Origin: Taeniopygia guttata
Taxonomy: Eukaryota > Chordata > Aves > Passeriformes > Estrildidae
DNA: 64,000 bases
Assembly (NCBI RefSeq): GCF_048771995.1
Contig: NC_133028.1
Location: 4,784,501-4,848,500 of the forward strand
Reading direction: 5' to 3'
Part shown: positions 1 to 10,560 of the stretch, one piece after another
How the letters are laid out: each line of letters begins with the position of its first letter
Numbering within the stretch: the first letter of the stretch is position 1
The notes under the pieces: generated by a model
Databases searched by the model: none
Seen by the model: the letters and a program-made list of their open reading frames with translations, nothing else
Told to the model about the DNA's origin: nothing
Position numbers and translations under genes: made by a program

Positions 1-181
1 GTGACTTCCACCAGCTGTGAACAACATCTAACTAGAATGTAATGTCTCTTTTTCAGCCATTAGAAGGAGGTTATTTAAATGTAGTTAGAAACTTTAAAAA
101 AGGGGCAGGGAAGAATGAATGCCCTGCCAGAAGGGAAATCCATCCATCTATACCAGGAGGAAACACAGAAATAAAAAACCT

Positions 182-297
182 CAAGCAACCTAGTCTAGTG
201 AAAGGTGTCCCTTCCCATGACAGGATGGTTGGAATTAGAAGATCTTTAAGGTCCCTTCTAACCTAAACGATTCTATTGTTCTATGATTCTAGGATTA
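182..297 (+). mobile_element. CR1 LINE, 5'-truncated 3' end
   Basis: The sequence follows the avian CR1 3' end: an 'aagcaacctagtctagtg' segment, a 'ggttggaattagaagatctt' segment, 'ggtcccttctaacc', and a terminal run of imperfect ATTCTATG-type octamers near 270-296. CR1 inserts with severe 5' truncation and ends in such octamers rather than poly-A, which sets the plus orientation. The gene-like short frame at 42-266 runs into this repeat and is not a gene. Confidence 0.85.
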
Positions 298-503
298 TTT
301 GAAAAGAAATAAATTATTGTCCTTTCCCGAACAATTTTTTTCAAAGATCCTTGGACCCCAGGGCTGAAAATGGCAGAGTTAGAAATGTACATCTTGCATA
401 ATGAGAAAGAAAACAGGAAACTATGAAAAGCAAAATCAAAGCTAGACCTGATCCATTTTTATGTGGCTGAAGGGAGTGTAGATCTTTGTGGGTATGAAAT
501 AAC

Positions 504-1221
504 TGTCCTAGATTGCAAATGCAAGATGAAGCTGGGATTGTGTATTCTATTTTCCATCTGTTAGAGGTGGGGCAGTTATTTCTTGTTCATTGGATAGTTT
601 TCTTTATTCCACAAACTAATCCTCCCTCCAGGAGATCTCTGCTGTTCATGGGCCATTAATTATTAATTATCTTCTGTTCATGGCCAGGGAGTGTCCCTGC
701 AGGGCTGAGAAAATTCCACCATCCCATGGGGAGATGCTCTGCCAAGGGGAGGAGCCAAATATTCCTACCTGGATACAATCTGACCTGGGAACAGCACAGC
801 AGCCTTTGCCCACTGCATTCCCAGAGGAGCAGCTTTCTTCCCCACTGCATTCCCAGAGGGAGCCCAGGCCCATCTCCCCCATCCCTGGAGCTCCAGAGGA
901 AAACTCCCCCCTTGTGCAGGATCCTGCTCCAGCAGAAGCACAGCTGGCACTGCAGGAGGGTTGAGCCACCATGGGATGGGACTGCTGCCACCTCCGTGAC
1001 CCACAGGGGGTCAGGGCATGTTCTGACTCTGTCAGTGTTGTTTTGTATTACTGCATTTTTATTTTTCCTAATAATGAACTTTTATTCCCACTCCCACATC
1101 TTTGCCTGAGAGCCCCTTAATTTCAAATTTACAATAATTCAAAGGGAGGGGATTTACATTTTCCATTTCATGGGCGGTTCCTGCCTTGCTTAGCAGACAC
1201 CTGTCTTTTCAAACCAAGACA
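504..1221 (+). mobile_element. Solo LTR of an endogenous retrovirus (copy 1 of a pair)
   Basis: The element begins TGTCCTAGA and ends CCAAGACA, giving the TG...CA ends of an LTR. It matches almost throughout the reverse-oriented element at 9626-10555, so both are copies of one family. The flanks read ATAAC on the left and CTAAC on the right, an imperfect 5-bp duplication that suits an ERVL-like (class III) integrase. A polyadenylation-type region lies near 1070-1090. It holds about two units of a 31/32-bp minisatellite (near 808-860). No internal retroviral region is adjacent, so it is a solo LTR fossil. The family name is not certain; songbird genomes carry many like it. The overlapping open frames here (up to 127 codons) are repeat artefacts. 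Confidence 0.85.
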
Positions 1222-2029
1222 CTAACTAAATGCATGATGTATTTAATTTGCTCTATTTTGTAAAAGAAGGAAAGAAGAAGGTTCTGAGCAGGAAAGCTCC
1301 AAGCCTTCTCTGGCAGCACTGAGGGCAGCTGCTGGAGAAGTAACACCTCCTGCTGTGCCTTCTGGCCTTGATTCCCTGGAGGAGGGATGCTGAGCCATGG
1401 AATGAGAAGGTAATTACAATTTTATAGGGTAAATTGGTGACAACAGTAAGGGAAAAAGCAAAAGAAAGTTTGTCAGGAAATCCTGGGAAACTGGAAAAAA
1501 AAAAGTTGGATTTTTTTGCCTGTACAATCAATTAAATCATGTTATAGGGGTCAACCTGTAAGGAGTCTAACCCTTAGGGGCAAAGACCATATCTTCCATT
1601 AAGTGTCTAAATATTATGAAAAGATACAAAGATACATCAGAGAAAAGTAACACTCAAAAATATTAGCAAGGCCATGGAAATATAGGTCTGCTTTTTATAT
1701 TAGAATAATAGCCTAAATTCCCAATTGGGTATGTTGCTAAAATACATTTAAAAGAACAGAACTAAAAGTCATGTGTTTAACAAAGGCACAATGGAAAAGA
1801 GTTTTAAAGGATTTTGTAGACAAAAGTTATTTCTCACACACTAGAGGTCTTGTCTAATACATCAGTAGCCAAAACCCCAGACAACCACAAACTCTTCCAT
1901 AAACAATCAAACAAAATTAAAAATCTCTTGTGGTTTCTAAAGTACAGCTGGAATTTAAAAAACCCAACTGCTTAGTTGAGGGTATAAAAAAAAAAAAAGG
2001 CATAAGGAATAAGAGGGATAGGATTACAA
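1222..2029. other. Unique AT-rich sequence, no gene seen
   Basis: No repeat, RNA gene or convincing exon is visible. Only short chance frames occur. The last part (about 1930-2030) may already belong to the ancient CR1 that follows, but it is too diverged for me to align. Confidence 0.5.
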
Positions 2030-2900
2030 CTCTTTCAAGATTAGAGAAAAAAAGCCCAATTTTCACAGTTGTCACTAAAGAAATCTGTGCAAGACTTGTG
2101 TTGTTTGAAATATTCATAAGCGATCCAAAAAAGGGAACAAGTAGAGAAGTGAAAAAATTTGCAGATGACAGAAAATGATTCAGGACATTTTAAACTGAAA
2201 GACATGCAAGAAATTGCAGCAGGTTTTCCTGATGCTGGGTGATAAAGAGCTGCAATTGCTGATGGAAGACAGTTCTTGTTAAATGCAGAGGAGTAAACAC
2301 GGGACAGAAATTCTCACTGTACATAAAGAGAGGCAACTGCTAAATTAACTTTTGCCAGTCCTATAGGGATCAGAGTCACTGTTTCTGGTCTCTTCAGAAA
2401 TCCTGCTTGGTAATAAAGAGATTTCATGCAGGCAAATAGAGAATGGTAAAGAATAAAACACAAAAAAATTTAGGGGAAAAAATTTAAGAGAACTACTTAA
2501 CTTTGTGCCTGTTTAGAAATTCTTTTCTTGACTTGGAAAAGGAGGTAGGATCAAAAAAATAGGTAAGAGGAAAGTAATGAAAAATCTTCTCTATAAAGTA
2601 TTTTGAGAAATTTGCAAATTTAAACAAGTACTATGAGACTTTTCAGATGAAAAAATTGAGGGTGAGTATGACAGAGATCAACAAAAACATGAACTGCATG
2701 GAGAAAGAGAATGAGGAACAGGTCAGTAGAAAATTCTTGCAATATTCACTTTTGAGAACAGAAAAAAATAAAACAAGCTGCTTTGAAACGGATAGCAATA
2801 ATCTTTTTTTTTTTCACCCGGTATATGATTAGACAGTAGAATTCAATGGGGTTTTCAGAAGGTCAGAAACTGAATTGGTCAAAATCAGCCACATTTGTGG
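2030..2900 (+). mobile_element. Ancient CR1-type LINE with reverse-transcriptase remnant
   Basis: Translation at about 2101-2169 gives LFEIFISDPKKG followed by KFADD. This corresponds to the LINE/CR1 reverse-transcriptase block usually read as LFNIFINDLEKG...KFADDTKL; the FADD catalytic-type motif is encoded at 2158-2169. Downstream DNA keeps the order of an old amniote CR1: a 'ctgggtgataaagagctg' segment (2235-2252), a 'gcaaatagagaatg' segment (near 2430), 'tgagtatgacagagatcaac' (2662-2681), 'gaaagagaatgagg' (near 2703) and a 'ttttttcaccc' segment near 2810. It is much more decayed than the other CR1s in the window, with many small indels and stops, so it is an old insertion, probably from before the bird radiation. 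The 3' end is unclear; similarity fades around 2850-2990. It is dead as a coding unit. Confidence 0.7.
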
Positions 2901-2990
2901 GAGAGAGCTCTTGTGGCAACTTCTAGAAATCCATCCTGCAGCAGAGGATGAGAGAAGGCTGGAGGGACACAGCACTCTGAGCACTGTTTG

Positions 2991-3589
2991 GTGTTTTGAG
3001 CAGGTGTTTTTATCCAAAACCTTAGGACCACTAACATGGCAGGTTTCAGCTCTTTTACCACTGGTTTATTTAGACAGAAATGTCACAGAATTCTTGATAT
3101 TATGCCCCATATCTTTAAATGAATTGCTTTCATTATTTGTTTGTTTGTTTATTTAAGGTGTGTGAAAACAGTCTAAGTGTCAAAGAGACATTATTCTGCT
3201 TCTGCTGTGGTGTCAATGGCCCAGAACAGAAAGTAAACCAGTTTGGGCTAAGTTATTTTCTTTCTATTTCAATAGCTTGATTAGATATGTTGAACTCTAA
3301 AAAGCTGCCCTGGCAAAAAATGTATTCTGTTTTCACTGTCTACTGCTATCTATTTTATCTACCCAAATATATACTTATTTCATGGACCTCTGAAAAGCTT
3401 TTAAAATAATAGTGATGAGTACTGCACCTTTCCCTGGCCTGCCCTTTCTGACTGCTTGGGTAGTCATTAATCCTGTATTTCATGAAGTAGTAATTCCTGT
3501 ATTTTGCAAGCAGACTGAAGGCAAATTGACAAATTAAATTCTCCATGTATTTTGCAATAGAAAAATGCAATGCCTAGTGAATCCTTGCA
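2991..3589. other. Unique sequence, nothing recognised
   Basis: AT-rich sequence with a short TTTG run at about 3135-3155. No exon, RNA or repeat can be supported. Confidence 0.5.
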
Positions 3590-3712
3590 ATGCCTTAAAT
3601 CCCTCATAAGTACTTGTAAACTGTGATTTAATACCCTCTTCAGTGCCTTTCACTAGTCTAAATGTGTTCAGCTCTTGAATCCCTTCCTAGTAAGAGTCCT
3701 TCTGTTTGGAGG
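3590..3712 (-). mobile_element. Possible old CR1 fragment
   Basis: The stretch 'actagtctaaatgtgttcag' with the following 'tcccttcctagtaagag' resembles, on the minus strand, the CR1 block usually seen as 'ctccaggctaaacaacccc...cctttcctcataag'. The match is diverged and short, so this is tentative. Confidence 0.35.
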
Positions 3713-6700
3713 AAGCTGGGAAATTGTTTAGATAAGCAAACGAGTGCTCACAATGTTGTCTCAGCGAACTTTCTATTAGTTTTTGGAAAGATTCCAGATT
3801 CCAATTTAAAGTAAAGTGCACCAGACTGAGTTCAGAGGGGTAGAGAAGGGAATTAAAAAACTGATTCAGCTGCAACAACAAATACAAGTTTGACCCAGGA
3901 TTTAGCTTTGGCAAGGTGCTCCAAGTACTTTCCTTAAGCAGTCTAAGGAGGAATGGTTTATTTGAACAAGTTCAAAAGATGAAGTATCTTAACACTGGGG
4001 TTAGTTATCATGTTTACCAGGCACAGAGAAACACTGATTTAGTAAAAGTGGCACATGTTTTGCATGTAATACACTATAATCACACATTTTACTGCTTCCT
4101 GTACTGCAGTGAATTTTGCATATAACAAATGTTCCCCATCAGCTCTCCTTTCTCTTCTTTCCCTCTTTCCAACCCCCTGCCCTTCCAAGAATAAATGTTC
4201 TGTTGCTTCTGTAGGAGTTAAAGAAGTTTGATCCCCCTTTTTTTTTTTCTTTTGGCTAATGTAAGCAGGAATGTTGCAAAATACTATATTCATCTTAAAT
4301 CTGCTTTCTTGGTATTCAAATTTGCAGCAAATCAACCTTTGGCTTCAGATTCCCTGACAAAGACTTAAAGACACACAGAGCTGCCTGTATACAACTATAA
4401 ACTCCATGTTTTCTAACAGCAAATTTCTTAGCTAACCTCTTTTTCAGCTTTGCTCCAAAGTACCTATTAATTTAGATTATTCAGATCTGCGGCTTTCCAC
4501 TCATCCTTGGAAATAGTATAATTGTATTCTAAATTGTAGCCAAACTGCTTTTATCACTACCTATTTTTCTCACCACCAGCACCAGGCACTGATGTTCCAA
4601 GAAAGTAATCCCAGATACCACTGAAATTAACGGATTGGTTTCTCTTCCAGGTTAAGGCAAAGGGAATTTCATTCCAACAGAGCACATCAGAGGAGCTCAG
4701 AAGTTCATTGAGATTTGGCCTCTAATTTGGTGTGACCTTCTCTCAGATGTTCCTTTAATTGAATCTCAGCTGATAATTATCGAATGGCTCAGTCCTTTTA
4801 TATTATTTTTTTTTCTCTGTCCCATTTCTCAAATGGAATAGATTGTTGCCAAATGAGGCAGAGCTGTTTGGAGTAAGTCTTGGCATTAGCAGTCCTGACA
4901 GTCCTGTTAGATTTGTTTAGTTTCCCTTCTAATCTCTGCATCCAATCCCAACTTCACAATTTGCTAGTTAAGAAGGTTTAAAAACACTCAAACAGAAAAC
5001 ATCACCTGACACTGAAATGGTTTGATTTCCTTGATATCATTATTTTCATTCTGATTTATTCTCTCCTTTTGCCTTTTTTTCCCCTGAATTGTTAAGCTAC
5101 CTGTGTTGCCTACGCTCCACCATCTCCATGTGCCACCCAAGGCAGCGCTTGGACACTTTGGCATAACTGCCCTCTTGTCTGTGCCTGAAAATCTTTTCAA
5201 GGACATGAAGAGAATGAAGAACATTCAGGAGAAAATTCTTCCGTGATTTAACATCAGTGGGTCCAGAAGAGTTTAACTCTTCTAACACTTTACTTGAAAA
5301 ATACCTGGCAGTGAGATTAAAACACTGACATCCACCAGGGTCTGATGCTCCTCAGTGAAACTGTTGTAGGGGAAAACACTGAGGATAAAAGACCTGGCTG
5401 GACAAATCACAGCTCCTCCAGACCTCCCTGTACAAGCTGGAAAACCTTTAAAATTGGTCCTGCTTACAGAGAAGTAGCATGTTTTAACTATGTCAAAAGC
5501 ACAGTTCAATTATTGCTTTATTAAAACATCCATTCTGAATAGGCTTATATTTTACTGCCTGGTTTCAGGATGTAAATGTGCATAGTTCCACTCAAAAAGA
5601 TGGCTACATAAATAAATAAACAAACAGATGAAAGATTTTGGATTAATACTTTAGAAAGTTTGGGGCTAATTCTGAGAGATTTTGAAATGGCATTTCTATT
5701 TATCTGGATGGATATTCAGCTTTGGGAATCCGTAGAAGATCTCTGTCAATCTAGGATTTAGCAAGATTAACCTCCTTTCATACCAAGGTTTTTTTGAGTC
5801 TGACAGCTCCTTTTCATCTCTTTAAGCTATTACTGCCAGTTAGTAGAAGCTTTCTCGAACAGAAAATAACAGCTTATTTTAATCCTGATTCAGGAAAAGT
5901 TAATTTTATACACTTACTCAAGTTCCACAGAGATCTAATCAGAGTCCTAAATGTCATTCTGAGTAGAAATCCTAGGTCATGGTCTTCATAAACATCTTAT
6001 AAATAAATATATTCTCCCAATTTCAATAATGTGCCAAAAACTCCCAGCACTGAAATCTCAACTAATGGCATTTAGCAATTAAATATTAAAACTAGGCAAA
6101 AATATAATGGGTAGAATGTATATCAATTGCAACCACTTTTCTTGATGCTAACATTTCTCATCAGATTTGGATTTGGGTAATATGTATTTGTAAACACTGG
6201 AGTAATTTTCTGAGCACCTTTCTGAGCTATAGGCTGTCCAACTCTTTCGTCTGCTGAACAGATCCTTTAATTTGACTATTTTGCATTTAGCTTTTCCAAA
6301 CATGAGCAGCCATGGTTAGGGCAAGCTGATATTCCAGTGTCTCAGAGAGGACTCATGAGACAGGTCATGAGTGTGATTGTCCAACTTGTGATTGTTGGAC
6401 AGCCAAAAATCCAAAGAGCAGTAATAAAATGTAGAACAGGTAGAACTTGGCTAAACTCATCTCTGTGTTTGATATCTTGCTTAGATGGGAACTTTATTTA
6501 TGAGTACAGATGTTTTGTATTCTTCTTACTGTTCACATAGAGGAAGAAAGGAGAGGTGAGCTCTCATGTTTGGGCAAGTTTGATTTCTGGTGTAACTTTA
6601 ATGGTCTTTGGTCCTTCATGTCCTTAAGCACCATCTATGTCTTTAACTCATCTTGTGCCTGTTTCATGCATGTATAACATTCTTTCACGCTACACCATTT

Positions 6701-9059
6701 GCTTAAATCCTCTTCCATCAGCTCTCTGAATTCTGACAGACAGGAGTTTTGAAATACAAGGAACAAAATAAGATTTATAAAGCAGTTTGCACGCCATTAA
6801 CTTTCCACACAATTAGCAAGTAAAAGCTTCTGGACATTTGTAACACCAAATTTCAGCAACCATAATTAAGTTATGCTCAGTGTAGGTTGATTTCTCTCAT
6901 TACATGAACAATCTAGCACTGGAGTGTGATGCTACAGTGAAATAACAGTGAACTTCAGGTTGTGCTGGTGATTACAGCTGCCGTGGGTCTGTTTTTAAAT
7001 AATTATTTTAGTGTTAAGCCTCTTTTTGCCTTTAAATCCCAGCCTGTCTTCCTTCCTAGGATAACCAGTATTTGGTTAGAGACAGTCCCATGGGAAGGGG
7101 CATATATGATATATGGAGACATATATTTGTGTCCCTGAGCATGCTATACTGGGCTGGTCTTTTCTCAGCACACATGAAAATAAACATATGCGGTGCAAAA
7201 GCTGCAGCAGATAAAGTTACAGCATGCAATAAAGGTAAAATAAATGGGAACAGATAATTAAAGAAATAGCTTAGAAAAGATTTTTTGGGGTGACATATGA
7301 AAGCTGAGTAATTTCCATATTGAAAGAAAAGTTTTTAATTATTCACACAAATTTCCTGTCCAGATGTAAAGGCCTCAGTTTGAATGTCTTTCCATTTTTC
7401 CTTGCTTTAAACACTGATTTGGTGTTTGGACACTAAGAAAATTACATTGGTCTGAACTTCATCTAATTCTTTTGTGAAATGAGTCTCCAGTTCTTAAATG
7501 ATTTCTATTCTTTGATTCGTGTAACCAGCTGAGTAAGCTAATAAATATGTAAAGGTAATTCAATTAAAAATGGCATTGAAAAGCAGGAAAATCCAGAGTT
7601 ATATGAATAATTTCACACCACATGCAAAATTGTCAAATTTTATCAGCTAACCTTGTGTAAAATGAAAATAGCATTTTTTGACAAGTCAAGCAGCATACAT
7701 AGACTAAGAAGGCAATTTGTCCATCGTGCTGTGTAAATACACTTGGGAAGCAGAATTATGGGGGAAAAAACCTGTAGGGAACTTGATATAAAGCTTTAAT
7801 GCAGGATAGGACTCATGTCTGTTGTTGTTTAAATGTTAAATGTCTGAGTGCCTGCCAGGAATTGGGTTGTCCCAGAAAAAGGCCCATCACACATTGGCAG
7901 GGATATTTTACACAGACTGGATGAATTTCCCTCTGAGGATTCTTTTTTTTTTTTTTCCCAATGGTTAAAAAGGGAACTTTTTTTCCCCAGTGGTTATAAA
8001 TGTGCTAAGTAGTTCAGGGTTAGATTGCTCTCTCCCTTCACCCTCTACAAACTGTTTCTGGGTAATTCAGATTCCTTATAATTGTCTTTCGACTCTGAAC
8101 AGGAAGGTATTTATTGACAGGGAAAGAGGAAAACCATCACTTACCTCACCATTACTTGCTTTTTTTGTTTTCTTGATGTGTTTCAGTTCCTCAGTTCATG
8201 GATGCTTTTGTAGCACAGCCCACAAATGGCACACACATTTTATGTCTTATTAAATATTACTCTTTAATTAATTTTTATTTTTTGGTTTAGATACACAGAG
8301 GGATTAAAACATGAGTGAGCACTATCTAAATGCTGGAGGGGTTATCCAAATGTATGTCAACCATACATTTGGAGATGAAAAAAACATAATTTACAGTTTG
8401 ATAAATACTAAAATCAAGGAGAATAATTTTTCCTTGGCCATACATTAAGGAAGAATAAAGCAGAGGCCTTGTTATGAAGTAGAAAATATATATCCAAGTG
8501 TATTAAATTTTAAAAAGCTTTTTCTAACAGAGGAAAAAAATCCATGTTCAAGAAGAAAGACTTGTTGAAGTATAAAAGGGCAATTTGCCAAAAGAATTAT
8601 GTTTCTGAAGGAAGCAGTGCATGCCAAATTTTAATCCAAAGCAAAATGTCTGTAGCTGTGGTCTTAACTTCTGGAACAAAGGGATTGTATGCTACATAAC
8701 ACTTGTAAAACAAGCAAGTAATCTCTGCACATGCCTGTGCAAGAAATGAATGGAACATTCTCAATTTATAAATGAGTAATTGTGAATCCTGAACATTTTT
8801 AATTAGTTTGTTCAGTTCCACCACAAGGAAGCCAGAATAGGAACGAGGATGGCATGGTAATAAGACCCTGTACTAAAAAGAAACCCCAAACCCCCAAAGA
8901 TACTCTGTCTACATCCTTCAGCTGAGTAAACCTGATGTTCTAGACCACCTCCAAACTTTCATGTATGTGATTAGAAGCAGCCCTTCTTAACAGAACTAAA
9001 TATATGATTTGGCCCAAGTTCTTGAATAAGAAAGAAGTGAGACAGGCACCAGTCCATGT
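3713..9059. other. Unique AT-rich sequence without a supportable gene
   Basis: Long run without recognisable transposons. Poly-T tracts occur near 4240-4250, 4806-4814 and 7944-7957. All open frames are under 100 codons and show no recognisable domain. Parts near 6780-6960 are of high complexity and could be conserved non-coding sequence, but nothing in the bases alone proves it. Confidence 0.5.
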
Positions 9060-9244
9060 TGTAGATATATGAAGACAGGCTGAGAGAGTTGGGGTAGTCA
9101 AACCTTGAGAAAATGAGGCTCCGAGGAGGTGTTGTTAGCACCTTAGGGGCTACAACAGAGCTGGAGAGGGATTTTACAAGGGAATATAGTGATAGGACAA
9201 GGGATAATGGTTTTAAACTGGAAGAGGGCAGATTTAGATTAGAT
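9060..9244 (+). mobile_element. CR1 LINE internal/3' fragment
   Basis: Clear CR1 3' coding-to-UTR sequence: 'aagacaggctgagagagttg', 'gagaaaatgaggctc', 'agctggagagggatttt', 'agtgataggacaaggg' and 'ggttttaaactggaagag', ending at 'agatttagattagat'. In a full CR1 the 3' tail would follow about 250 bases later; here the match stops, so the copy is truncated at both ends. A weak further CR1-like piece ('cctcacttggagtat') lies near 9435. Confidence 0.85.
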
Positions 9245-9514
9245 TGTCTTTAACATGTGGGATTGGTATGTACATCCTACAGCCCTGAACCATCACTGCC
9301 TGAAATGACATCAGCTGAATTCTTCAGTCCTGTAGGTGGGGTGTTTGAGTGGCACATCTGGTATGGCGTGCTGTCAACACTGGGAATAGTGTGAGGCTTT
9401 GAGGCTTTAAAATTATTCATTTGGTTACCTTAGACCCTCACTTGGAGTATATGGGATTATACAGAATTATCCAGTTAGTTTTAAGAGACTGTGCTAAACT
9501 GGAAGTGCATCATG
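9245..9514. other. Spacer between CR1 fragments
   Basis: Mostly unrecognised. The segment 9430-9500 resembles the CR1 block 'ctgcatttggagtattgtgtccagttct' in plus orientation, but too weakly to call. Confidence 0.35.
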
Positions 9515-9610
9515 GAACCATAGAATGGTCTGGGTTGGAAGGGACCTTAGGGATCATCTGGTTCCAACACCACCCACCAGATCCTTTGCTTAGGACCAAA
9601 TCCAACCTGG
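9515..9610 (-). mobile_element. CR1 LINE 3' end, minus orientation
   Basis: On the minus strand this is a CR1 tail: 'accatagaatggtctggg', 'ttggaagggaccttaggg' and 'atcatctggttccaac' are the reverse complement of the usual CR1 end. An LTR (9626-10555) has inserted at or just beyond its truncated 5' side; the junction sequence is too diverged to say whether the CR1 resumes after the LTR. Confidence 0.8.
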
Positions 9611-9625
9611 CTTACACACACTGGG

Positions 9626-10555
9626 TGTTTTGGTTTGAAAAGACAGATGTCTGCTAGGGAAGGCAGGAGCCTCCCCTGAAATGGAAAACGTAAACCCTCT
9701 CCCTCCGAATTATTATGATTTTGAAATTAAGGGGCTCTCAGGCAAAGATTTGGGAGTAGGAATAACAGTTTATTAACTGGGGGAAAAATAAATAAAATAA
9801 AAAATTCAGTAATACAAAACAACACTGCCAGAGTCATAACAGGCCCTGGCAGCCTGTGGGTCAGGGTGGTGGCAGCAGTCCCATCCCATGGTGGCTCAGC
9901 CCTCCTGCAGTGCCAGCTGTGCTTCTGCTGGAGCAGGATCCTGGATAAGGGGGGAGTTTTCCTCTGGAGCTCCAGGGCTGGTGGAGAAGGGCCTGGGCTT
10001 CCTCTGGGAATGCAGTGGGAAGAAAGCTGCTCCTCTGGGAATGCAGAGGGGAAGAAAGCTGCTCCTCTGGGAATGCAGTGGGAAGAAAGCTGCTCCCCTG
10101 GGAATGCAGTGGGAAAGAAAGCTGCTCCTCTGGGAATGCAGTGGGGAAGAAAGCTGCTCCTCTGGGAATGCAGTGGGGAAGAAAGCTGCTCCTCTGGGAA
10201 TGCAGTGGGGAAGAAAGCTGCTCCTCTGGGAATGCAGTGGGAAGAAAGCTGCTCCTCTGGGAATGCAGTGGGCAAAGGCTGCTGTGCTGTTCCCAGGTCA
10301 GATTGTATCCAGGTAGGAATGTTTGTCTCCTCCCCTGGGCAGAGCATCTCCCCATGGGATGATGGAATTTTCTCAGCCATGCAGGGACACTCACTGGCCC
10401 ATGAACAGAAGATAATTAATAATTAATGACCCATCAACAGAAGAGATCGTCTGGAGGGAGGATTGGTTGTGGAAGAGATAAAGAAAACTGCCCAGTGAAC
10501 AGAACTGCCCCACCTCTAACAATAGAATACACACCCCTCTTTCCAACCTAAGACA
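9626..10555 (-). mobile_element. Solo LTR (copy 2) with 5-bp target-site duplication
   Basis: Reverse-oriented copy of the LTR at 504-1221. Read on the minus strand it starts TGTCTTAGG and ends CCAAAACA. Both flanks carry CTGGG (9621-9625 and 10556-10560), a perfect 5-bp target-site duplication, as expected for ERVL-like integration; the class assignment is inference. It is about 210 bp longer than copy 1, almost all of it from expansion of an internal minisatellite (10003-10272). No retroviral genes are attached, so it is a solo LTR left by recombination. The intact duplication shows an undisturbed insertion. Confidence 0.9.
10003..10272. repeat. Minisatellite, 31/32-bp unit, about 8-9 copies, inside LTR
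   Basis: The core 'gggaatgcag' recurs at about 10006, 10037, 10069, 10100, 10132, 10164, 10196, 10228 and 10259, so the period alternates between 31 and 32 bp. The rest of each unit is 'tggggaagaaagctgctcct' or a one-base variant. The related LTR at 504-1221 has about two units. Because the period is not a multiple of three and units lack stops, several overlapping frames stay open on both strands (up to 217 codons); these are not genes. Confidence 0.95.
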
Positions 10556-10560
10556 CTGGG

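Noticed and set aside
10003-10272. Regular repeats that might suggest a CRISPR array
   Set aside because: The units are head-to-tail with no unique spacers, lie inside a retroviral LTR, and the genome is a bird's.
9727-10426. Overlapping open frames of 115-217 codons on both strands
   Set aside because: They run through the 31/32-bp minisatellite and the LTR. A stop-free repeat unit whose length is not a multiple of three opens several frames at once. Not genes.
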